A stretch of DNA of 11,529 nt from G020354085 sp964629975 (lineage in GTDB: Bacteria > Pseudomonadota > Gammaproteobacteria > Acidiferrobacterales > Sulfurifustaceae): NCBI GenBank assembly GCA_964629975.1, contig CAZVUN010000099.1:1-11529 (forward strand), in the 5' to 3' direction. Position numbers and translations under genes: made by a program. Positions within the stretch are counted from its first letter, which is position 1, and every line of letters starts with the position of its first letter. The notes below the pieces were generated by a model. It made no database searches. It saw only the letters and a list, made by a program, of their open reading frames with translations, and had not been told where the DNA came from. Shown piece after piece: positions 5,622 through 10,900 of the stretch.

Positions 5622-6875
5622 ATGCCTCACCTCCACCTGCAGCAGTCAGCCGAACTCCTCGACATCATCGTGCACGGCAGCCGGCCGGCCGATGCGCAGC
5701 TCGAGCGCTACTTCCGCGCGCACCCGCGCATGGGTGCGCGCGATCGCGCACGCGCGGCCGAGACCGTCTACGGCGTGCTGCGCAACCGGCGCATGCTGGC
5801 GCACATTGCCGGCGGCGACGACGCCGAACCGCTGGCGCTGGTCGCCGCCTGGCTGCTGACGCAGGGCCTGAGCGGCCGTGCCCTGCACGAGGCCGGTTTC
5901 ACCGGGGACATCGCCGCGCTGGTCGAGCGCGCGCGCAATCTCGATGCCGCGACCCTGCCGTTTGCGGTGCGCGCAAGCCTCCCCGACTGGCTGGCGGAGA
6001 AGCTGCACGCGCAGTTCGGTGCCGAGGAGGCGCTGGCGCTCGCGCACGCGCTCAACCAGCCGGCGCCACTCGACATACGCGTCAACACGCTGAAGGCGAC
6101 GCGCCCGCAGGTGCAGTCCTGCCTGCGCGCGGCCGGCTATGAAACCGCAGCCACGCCGTATGCGCCCACGGCGCTGCGCTGCACGCAGCGCGCACCGCTC
6201 ATCCAGACCGACTGCTTTCGCGACGGCCTGTTCGAGGTGCAGGACGAGGGCAGCCAGCTGCTGGCGCTCGTGCTCGAGCCGCGGCGCCACGAGATGGTGG
6301 TCGACTTCTGCGCCGGGGCCGGCGGCAAGACCCTGCAGCTGGGCGCGCTCATGGCCAACACCGGGACCGTGTACGCCTTCGACACCGCGGCGCGCCGCCT
6401 CGAGCGGCTCACGCCGCGGCTCAGGCGTTCCGGCCTGCAGAACGTGCGCGCGGTGGCGATTGCGCACGAACACGACGAGCGCGTCCGGCGCCTGCACGGC
6501 AAGATCGACCGCGTGCTGGTCGACGCGCCGTGCTCCGGCACCGGCACCCTGCGGCGCAACCCCGACATCAAGTGGCGGCCGCTCGACCTGGCCGCACTCG
6601 CTGCCAGCCAGACGCGCATCCTGGAAGCGGCGAGCCGGCTGCTCAAGGTCGGTGGCCGCCTGGTGTACGCGACCTGCAGCCTGCTGCCCGAGGAGAACGA
6701 CGCCATCGTCGCGGCGTTTCTTGCCGCCCACCCGCAGTTCGAACAACTCGCCGTGCAGGACATCCTCGCGCGCCGCCACGTGCCGCTCACCATGAGCGAT
6801 GCGGCGCTGCGGCTCTACCCGCACCGCCACCACACGGACGGCTTCTACGCCGCGGTACTGCAACGGCGCGCCTAG
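5622..6875 (+). CDS. RsmB/NOP family RNA (cytosine-5-)-methyltransferase
   Basis: This 417-residue protein probably transfers a methyl group from SAM to C5 of a cytosine in RNA, most likely 16S rRNA. The N-terminal about 1-140 residues resemble the NusB-like RNA-binding part of RsmB (RDRARAAETVYGVLRNRRML at 41-59). A linker leads to FEVQDEGSQL (204-213) and the Rossmann methyltransferase core: motif I DFCAGAGGKT (228-237), motif IV DAPCSGTGTLRRNPDIKW (301-318) with Cys304, and motif VI YATCSLLPEEN (349-359) with Cys352, which is the two-cysteine mechanism of this family. The length is close to E. coli RsmB, but the usual fmt-rsmB neighbours are absent, so a paralogue with another RNA target is possible. 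No clear ribosome-binding site precedes ATG 5622. The stop overlaps that of the convergent diguanylate cyclase gene by four bases. Confidence 0.92.
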   Translation: MPHLHLQQSAELLDIIVHGSRPADAQLERYFRAHPRMGARDRARAAETVYGVLRNRRMLAHIAGGDDAEPLALVAAWLLTQGLSGRALHEAGFTGDIAALVERARNLDAATLPFAVRASLPDWLAEKLHAQFGAEEALALAHALNQPAPLDIRVNTLKATRPQVQSCLRAAGYETAATPYAPTALRCTQRAPLIQTDCFRDGLFEVQDEGSQLLALVLEPRRHEMVVDFCAGAGGKTLQLGALMANTGTVYAFDTAARRLERLTPRLRRSGLQNVRAVAIAHEHDERVRRLHGKIDRVLVDAPCSGTGTLRRNPDIKWRPLDLAALAASQTRILEAASRLLKVGGRLVYATCSLLPEENDAIVAAFLAAHPQFEQLAVQDILARRHVPLTMSDAALRLYPHRHHTDGFYAAVLQRRA

Positions 6876-8413
6876 CGACGCGCGCGCTCGCGGTAGCGCT
6901 GCACGCGGTTGCGACCAGCCTGCTTGGCCGCGTACAGCGCCTGATCGGCGTGTGTGACCAGCGCCCCGGCGCTGTCGCCAGACCGGGGGAAGCTGGCGAC
7001 CCCGATGCTCACGGTGATGTGCAGAGCGGTACCGTCGGCCAGCGCGAACGCGCAACCGGCCACCGCGGCGCGCACGCGCTCGGCCACGGCGCACGCCGCC
7101 TGATCGTCCGTCTCCGGCAGCAGCGCCACGAACTCCTCGCCGCCGTAGCGCGCCACGCAATCAACGTCGCGCAGCTGCGCAGCCAGCAGGCGGGCGAGCG
7201 CCTGCAACACGCTATCGCCGGCGGGATGGCCATGGTTGTCATTGACCTGCTTGAAGTGATCGATGTCGAGCAGCAGCAACGCGCATGCCTTGCCGTAGCG
7301 GCGCGCGCGCCTGAGCTCGGCGGCCAGGCGCGCGTCGAACTCGCGCCGGTTGAGTACGCCGGTGAGCGCATCGGTGCGCGCCTGCTGCACGGTCTGCTCG
7401 TACAGGCGGGCGTTGTCGATGGCGGCGGCCGCGAGGCGCGCGAAGGTCGCGAGCAGCTCGGTCTCCTCGGCGCTGAAGTCGTCCCGGTCGGTGCGGTAGA
7501 CGTACAGCACGCCGTGCCGGCCATGCGCGCCGGCGAGCGGCAGGCAGATGAACGCCCGGATGCCCTCGGCACGCGCCACGGCGCTCAGCCGGTGCGGCGC
7601 GTGCGGCGCGTCGTTGCTGACCACGGCGACGCCGCTGCGCAGTACGGTGTCGGCCAGCCCGCCGGGGCGAAAGCGCATGCCCTCGACGAAGCGCGGCGAC
7701 AGACCGTGCGTGAAGCACTGGCGGAAGCCGCCGGCCTGCTCGTCATGGATGGCAATGGCGGCAGCCTGCGAGCCGGTGAGCGCGGCGCCGTGCTGCAGGA
7801 CGGCGCGCAGGCTGTCATCGAGGCTCAGGCTCGCGATGATCGCCTCGACCGCGCGGTTGAGCGCGCGCAGCCGCTCGCTCTGTGCCCGGATCGCCTGCGC
7901 GTCGGCCTGGATGTAGGTGTCGATGGCGAGGCTCATGTCGAACATCACGATGCGCAACAGCGCGAGCACCGTGTCGGTGGCGCGCACCGGGTCGTCGGCG
8001 CACAGCGTCCGGATGCGCGGCAGCAGGAAGGCGAAATAGTTGAGGTACGCGCCCATGTACCACGCCGGCGCCAGTCCGATGCGCTGGTGCGCGGCGCCGA
8101 CACGCAGCCGTTCCTGCACGTACGGGGCGCCGTAGTCGCCGGCGGTGAGCGTGCGGAAGTAGCGCGCCTGCGTGTCCTTGAGCCGCTCGATGCGCTGCGG
8201 GTCGCGCAGGAAGCGCGCGGTCTCCTCGAACTGCAGCAGGTGGCCGTAGAAGAACTCGGCAAAGGCGCGATCGTCCGTGCTGGCGGCGAGCTGCGCGTGC
8301 AGGGCGCGCAGCAGCTCGACCTCGCGCTCGCCCAGGCACATGAAGCGCTTGCGGCGCGCAAGGTCGTCCTCGCTCGGCAAAGGCGGTACCGAAGAAGCGG
8401 GTTGCGAAGTCAT
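6872..8413 (-). CDS. globin-coupled sensor diguanylate cyclase (globin-GAF-GGDEF)
   Basis: This 513-residue cytoplasmic signalling enzyme should make c-di-GMP from two GTP under control of a haem gas sensor. Residues about 20-175 match the globin-coupled sensor (protoglobin) fold, with the probable proximal haem ligand His109 in VGAAHQRIGLAPAWYMGAY. A GAF-type domain follows at about 190-335 (SLDDSLRAVLQHGAALTG through RAFICLPLAG and LLATFARLAAAAIDNARLYEQ). The GGDEF domain spans about 345-508: DALTGVLNRREF, DIDHFKQVND, the active-site GGEEF at 424-428, and an inhibitory I-site RDVD at 415-418, five residues before GGEEF. The enzyme therefore looks active and product-inhibited. The start at ATG 8413 has no clear ribosome-binding site but sits behind a palindrome. 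It follows dedA by 44 bp on the same strand, probably as one operon. Oxygen as the ligand is inference from the family. Confidence 0.94.
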   Translation of the reverse strand: MTSQPASSVPPLPSEDDLARRKRFMCLGEREVELLRALHAQLAASTDDRAFAEFFYGHLLQFEETARFLRDPQRIERLKDTQARYFRTLTAGDYGAPYVQERLRVGAAHQRIGLAPAWYMGAYLNYFAFLLPRIRTLCADDPVRATDTVLALLRIVMFDMSLAIDTYIQADAQAIRAQSERLRALNRAVEAIIASLSLDDSLRAVLQHGAALTGSQAAAIAIHDEQAGGFRQCFTHGLSPRFVEGMRFRPGGLADTVLRSGVAVVSNDAPHAPHRLSAVARAEGIRAFICLPLAGAHGRHGVLYVYRTDRDDFSAEETELLATFARLAAAAIDNARLYEQTVQQARTDALTGVLNRREFDARLAAELRRARRYGKACALLLLDIDHFKQVNDNHGHPAGDSVLQALARLLAAQLRDVDCVARYGGEEFVALLPETDDQAACAVAERVRAAVAGCAFALADGTALHITVSIGVASFPRSGDSAGALVTHADQALYAAKQAGRNRVQRYRERARR

Positions 8414-8427
8414 GCGGTCGAGCGCGG

Positions 8428-8446
8428 CGCGGTCGCTGCGACCGCG
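8428..8446. promoter_or_regulatory. 19-bp perfect palindrome in the dedA-cyclase gap
   Basis: CGCGGTCGC and GCGACCGCG flank a single T, forming a perfect 9-bp inverted repeat that fills half of the 44-bp gap between the dedA stop and the cyclase ATG. In RNA it would fold into a strong hairpin just upstream of a start that lacks a clear ribosome-binding site. It could be an operator, a translation-limiting hairpin or a processing site. Confidence 0.45.
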
Positions 8447-8457
8447 GCCACTCGACC

Positions 8458-9036
8458 CTAGTCTAGTTCACCGCGCCGGGCCCGCCGTCGCCGGCGCACC
8501 CGGCGCACGGCCCAGATCACGAGGCCGAAGGCGACCAGCGCCCCGATCACGTACAGCGCCACGCGGTGGTAGTCGTCGATGAACAGCTTCATGGTCTCGC
8601 CCAGCAGGTATCCGGCATAGGCGAAGATGTGCGCCCAGGCGATGGCGCCAATCAGGTTGAGCACCAGAAAACGCAGGCGCGGAATGCCGGCCGAACCGAC
8701 GGCGAACGGCGTTACGTTGCGCAGGCCGTAGTAGAAGCGAAACGTGAGGATCAGCCAGTATTGATGCTTGTGCAGGTGCCTGTACACCCGCTCGGCGGCC
8801 GCCTGCCACGCCGCTCGCTTGCGGATGATCCGGGGGCCCCAGTGGCGACCGATGTAGTACCACAGCTGGTCGCCGCTGGTGCTGCCGATGATGGCGGTCG
8901 CGATCACCCAGTGCAGGTCGAGATAACCGAGGTGCGCCGCGATGCCGGCCAGGATCACGATGGTCTCGCCTTCGATAAAGGTGATGACCAGGATGGCGAG
9001 GTAGCCGTAGTTCGAGACCAGCTCTTCGAGCGACAT
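8458..9036 (-). CDS. DedA family inner-membrane protein (VTT domain)
   Basis: This 192-residue polytopic inner-membrane protein is of the DedA/VTT family (PF09335). Members are linked to phospholipid (undecaprenyl phosphate or phosphatidylethanolamine) translocation, proton-motive-force homeostasis and envelope stress. Hallmarks are an early acidic pair in IEGETIVILAG (21-31), GDQLWYYIGRHWG (55-67) with Asp56, and FRFYYGLRNVTPFAVG (99-114) with two arginines, matching positions known to be essential in E. coli DedA proteins. Hydrophobic segments lie at about 11-35, 42-62, 122-146 and 157-178. The C-terminus is a very basic tail (residues about 178-188), consistent with a cytoplasmic end. ATG 9036 has only a weak ribosome-binding site. 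It is transcribed into the globin diguanylate cyclase gene 44 bp downstream. I cannot name which paralogue it is. Confidence 0.93.
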   Translation of the reverse strand: MSLEELVSNYGYLAILVITFIEGETIVILAGIAAHLGYLDLHWVIATAIIGSTSGDQLWYYIGRHWGPRIIRKRAAWQAAAERVYRHLHKHQYWLILTFRFYYGLRNVTPFAVGSAGIPRLRFLVLNLIGAIAWAHIFAYAGYLLGETMKLFIDDYHRVALYVIGALVAFGLVIWAVRRVRRRRRARRGELD

Positions 9037-9094
9037 CGTTCGGCGTGAATCGGCTCCGCCGTCGTCGACGGACGCCAGTCAGCGGCAGGTGGAG

Positions 9095-9121
9095 AAAAAA
9101 AGCCCCGTCAGTGACGGGGCT
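9095..9121 (-). terminator. intrinsic terminator of the cold-shock gene
   Basis: On the minus strand AGCCCCGTCA and TGACGGGGCT form a perfect stem at 9101-9121, followed directly by a run of seven T (the A-run at 9095-9101 on the plus strand). It lies 26 bases past the cold-shock stop codon and separates that gene from dedA. This is a textbook rho-independent terminator. Confidence 0.93.
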
Positions 9122-9147
9122 CCGTGCAATCTCTGTTGTAATGCCTC

Positions 9148-9351
9148 CTAGCGCGGGACGACGCGGGTCGCCTGTCTGCCCTTCGGTCCCTGGGTCTGCT
9201 CGAACTCCACCTTCTGGCCCTCGGCGAGCGTCTTGTAGCCATCTGCCTCGATCGTGGAGAAGTGCACAAAGACGTCTTCGCTTCCGTCGGTGGGGACGAT
9301 AAAGCCGTATCCCTTGGCATTGTTAAACCACTTGACGGTACCAACTTGCAT
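9148..9351 (-). CDS. cold-shock protein (CspA family)
   Basis: This 67-residue single cold-shock domain binds single-stranded nucleic acid and acts as an RNA chaperone. RNP1 appears as KGYGFI (13-18) and RNP2 as VFVHFS (27-32), with the aromatic patch residues Trp8, Tyr15, Phe17, Phe28 and Phe31 present. The length is typical. ATG 9351 follows AGAGGAG by five bases, a strong ribosome-binding site. The gene has its own intrinsic terminator and a plausible promoter, so it is a single-gene unit. An IS element begins only 118 bp upstream. From the sequence I cannot say whether it is cold-induced or constitutive; many paralogues of this size are constitutive or growth-phase controlled. Confidence 0.97.
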   Translation of the reverse strand: MQVGTVKWFNNAKGYGFIVPTDGSEDVFVHFSTIEADGYKTLAEGQKVEFEQTQGPKGRQATRVVPR

Positions 9352-9422
9352 AAAGGCTCCTCTATTATGAAAAGCTAATGTGTCGCCCGTGTTTCCGATT
9401 GTTGCTTGCGGGCGGCGAAATC

Positions 9423-9452
9423 ATCCTACGTCAACTCCCCCCTACCTGACAA
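9423..9452 (-). promoter_or_regulatory. candidate promoter of the cold-shock gene
   Basis: On the minus strand TTGTCA (9452-9447) and TAGGAT (9428-9423) are 18 bases apart, with 5/6 and 4/6 matches to sigma70 boxes. The message would start near 9416, with a leader of about 65 bases. The -35 box lies only 17 bp from the inner edge of the IS insertion, so the core promoter survives but anything upstream of it was moved away. Confidence 0.4.
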
Positions 9453-9463
9453 CGAGGCGACCC

Positions 9464-9469
9464 CCTAGT
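9464..9469. repeat. target-site duplication, left copy (CCTAGT)
   Basis: CCTAGT directly abuts the left end of the IS element and is repeated exactly at 10493-10498. The sequence fits the 6-bp NCTAGN duplication reported for Bordetella IS481 and IS1002. It supplies the TAG stop codon of the transposase. Confidence 0.9.
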
Positions 9470-10361
9470 TGTTAAGTTGCAATAGGTTATTCCCACCGAG
9501 TCGAGAAGCCGGAGGTTTGTAGCCCAAGGCCGAATGAGGTCGGCGGGTATTGTAATAGGCCAGGAACGGCGGTAGCCACGCGCTTCGCTCGGCGCTGTTG
9601 GCGTAGCGTCTGGCATAGGCACACTCGCGCAGGCAAGTCTGGATGAGGCGCTCGGCCTTGCCGTTGGTCTGCGGCCGATAGGGGCGGGTGAAGCTGTGTT
9701 TGATCCCCAAGGCCTGACAGGTTCGGGCAAACAGCTTCGAGCGATAAGCACTGCCATTGTCAGTCAGCACACGCTGGATGCGCACACCCAAGGCGGCTGA
9801 GTTCGCCACCGCCGCCTTCAGGAAATCGACCGCAGTGCTCTTGCGCTCATCGGTGTGCATTTGAACGAACCCCACCCGCGCGTGGTCATCGATGGCCACG
9901 TGCGCGAACTCCCAGCCCGCCCCGTCGACCGAGTCGCGCCGATCAGCAGTGATACGATGGCCGGGACGCGCGATGCAGCCGAGTTTCTTGGTGTCCAGAT
10001 GCAGCATCTCGCCGGGCGCACAACGCGCATAGCGCACCACGGGGCGCACAGGCGCCACCAACGCCTTCAGGCTGGACAAGCCCAGGGCAGCCAAGACCCG
10101 GCTGACGGTGGCGACGCTGCGCCCGACCACTTGGGCAATACGGCGCATCGGCATGCGCGCCCGGCGCAACCGCTCGATGCGGTGCCGAAGTTCCTCGTCC
10201 ACCGTGCTGCGCGTTCTCATGGGGCGAGAACTGCGATCCGCAAGGCCCGCCTCGCCTTCGTCCTGGTAGCGACGGAGCCATTTGCGTGCCGTGCGCGCGC
10301 TGATGCCTGCCGCCTCGGCAGCAGGCATCAGGCCCAGTGTTCCGATCCGTTCAATGAGCAA
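9465..10361 (-). CDS. IS481 family transposase, 5' end frameshifted
   Basis: This DDE transposase has two N-terminal helix-turn-helix regions (about 10-32 and 71-92 of the 298-residue open frame) and a catalytic core with Asp123 (LHLDTKKLG), Asp201 (VLTDNGSAY) and Glu237 (TNGKAERLIQT). It ends with the typical YYNTRRPHSALGYKPP block. The natural start appears to be ATG 10407, ten bases past a GGAGG-type ribosome-binding site, but it reads only MNSQ and then TAA. Removing the single base at 10395 restores MNSQKNARTALQG joined to the open frame, which is the expected family N-terminus. As it stands, only weak starts such as TTG 10361 remain, so the gene is probably inactive or poorly expressed. 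The stop codon lies in the target duplication, outside the element. Confidence 0.88.
   Translation of the reverse strand: MLIERIGTLGLMPAAEAAGISARTARKWLRRYQDEGEAGLADRSSRPMRTRSTVDEELRHRIERLRRARMPMRRIAQVVGRSVATVSRVLAALGLSSLKALVAPVRPVVRYARCAPGEMLHLDTKKLGCIARPGHRITADRRDSVDGAGWEFAHVAIDDHARVGFVQMHTDERKSTAVDFLKAAVANSAALGVRIQRVLTDNGSAYRSKLFARTCQALGIKHSFTRPYRPQTNGKAERLIQTCLRECAYARRYANSAERSAWLPPFLAYYNTRRPHSALGYKPPASRLGGNNLLQLNN
9470..9492 (+). repeat. IS terminal inverted repeat, left
   Basis: It begins TGTTAAGTTG and shares the core CAATAGGTT and outer TGT with the other end, with mismatches only at positions 4, 6, 10 and 20. The last A of the transposase frame is the first base of this repeat read on the minus strand. 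Confidence 0.88.
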
Positions 10362-10394
10362 TTTTCGCCCTTGCAGGGCCGTTCTGGCATTCTT

Positions 10395-10395
10395 A
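10395..10395 (-). other. frameshifting extra base in the transposase start region
   Basis: Read on the minus strand, ATG AAC AGC CAG is followed by TAAG AAT GCC. Leaving out the T at 10395 gives AAG AAT GCC in frame with the whole transposase. The extra base makes a TAA stop as codon five. Confidence 0.65.
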
Positions 10396-10469
10396 CTGGC
10401 TGTTCATCCGGTTGTCCTCCTGAGAGTGCTGAAGCGTTGAGAACTCCAGTCTCCCAGAAACTTCCGGGT

Positions 10470-10492
10470 GAACAACCTATTGAAACATCACA
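10470..10492 (-). repeat. IS terminal inverted repeat, right
   Basis: Read on the minus strand it begins TGTGATGTTT and continues CAATAGGTT, pairing with the left repeat at 19 of 23 positions. Confidence 0.88.
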
Positions 10493-10498
10493 CCTAGT
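10493..10498. repeat. target-site duplication, right copy (CCTAGT)
   Basis: This is the exact repeat of 9464-9469. It contains the TAG stop codon (10496-10494) of the release-factor-like gene, so the insertion leaves that protein unchanged. Confidence 0.9.
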
Positions 10499-10847
10499 CC
10501 TGCGCGGGCCGGGTGCGCAGCCGTTTGCGCTGCCCCTGGTGGCGTTTGCCGCTCAGGCGCCGCTCCTTGGCGGCGCGCGGCACGCGGGTCGGCTTGCGCG
10601 GTTTGGCACGCCGATTGAGCCGGGCCAGGCGCGCGATCAGGCGCTCGTAGGCGATGGCGCGGTTACGGATCTGCGAGCGGGTGTCGCTGGCGGTCACCAC
10701 CACCCCGGAGGGCAGGTGCGTGAGGCGCACGGCCGACTCGGTGCGGTTGACGTGCTGCCCGCCGGGGCCGCTGGCGCGGAAGGTCTCGATGCGCACCTCG
10801 CGCTCGAGGACGGCACGGGACAGGGAATAGATCGGGCGATCGCTCAT
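10494..10847 (-). CDS. stand-alone release-factor domain protein (GGQ), ribosome rescue type
   Basis: This 117-residue protein consists of the peptidyl-tRNA hydrolysis domain of class I release factors without the codon-recognition domains. The catalytic GGQ is at 29-31 in RASGPGGQHVNRTESAVRL (25-43). It is followed by SGVVVTASDTRSQIRNRAIA and a long Arg/Lys-rich tail (about 72-117). In ArfB (YaeJ) such a tail enters the empty mRNA channel of stalled ribosomes, so a rescue function is the best guess. The local sequence (TESAVRLTHLPSG) is closer to the RF-1-like family than to canonical ArfB, so I give no symbol. ATG 10847 has no strong ribosome-binding site. The gene is divergent from the DAHP synthase-like gene. 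An IS element has inserted exactly at its stop codon without altering the protein. Confidence 0.88.
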   Translation of the reverse strand: MSDRPIYSLSRAVLEREVRIETFRASGPGGQHVNRTESAVRLTHLPSGVVVTASDTRSQIRNRAIAYERLIARLARLNRRAKPRKPTRVPRAAKERRLSGKRHQGQRKRLRTRPAQD

Positions 10848-10885
10848 GCCACGGTGGCTCGAGGTGTCTTTGCGGGGTCCATGGT

Positions 10886-10891
10886 TACAAT
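10886..10891 (+). promoter_or_regulatory. -10 box before the DAHP synthase-like gene
   Basis: TACAAT matches TATAAT at 5/6 and ends nine bases before ATG 10901, which would give a leader of about three bases or none. No good -35 is seen at 16-18 bp spacing. The lack of a ribosome-binding site before the ATG agrees with leaderless translation. Confidence 0.35.
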
Positions 10892-10900
10892 AGCCGCACC

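Larger units (their letters stand above)
9470..10492 (-). mobile_element. IS481-family insertion sequence, complete, 1,023 bp
   Basis: The element is bounded by imperfect terminal inverted repeats that start TGT and agree at 19 of 23 positions (9470-9492 against 10470-10492). It is flanked by an exact 6-bp direct repeat CCTAGT. It carries one transposase gene on the minus strand. Perfect flanking repeats suggest a fairly recent insertion with no later rearrangement. It sits between the release-factor-like gene and the cold-shock gene. Confidence 0.92.

Noticed and set aside
5646..7160. A 504-codon minus-strand frame opposite the RNA methyltransferase
   Set aside because: It is antisense to a gene with complete catalytic motifs, has an Arg/Gly/Val-biased composition and overlaps the cyclase gene in another frame.
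6530..8461. A 643-codon plus-strand frame opposite the diguanylate cyclase
   Set aside because: It is an antisense shadow of a well-supported gene and no domain is visible in its translation.
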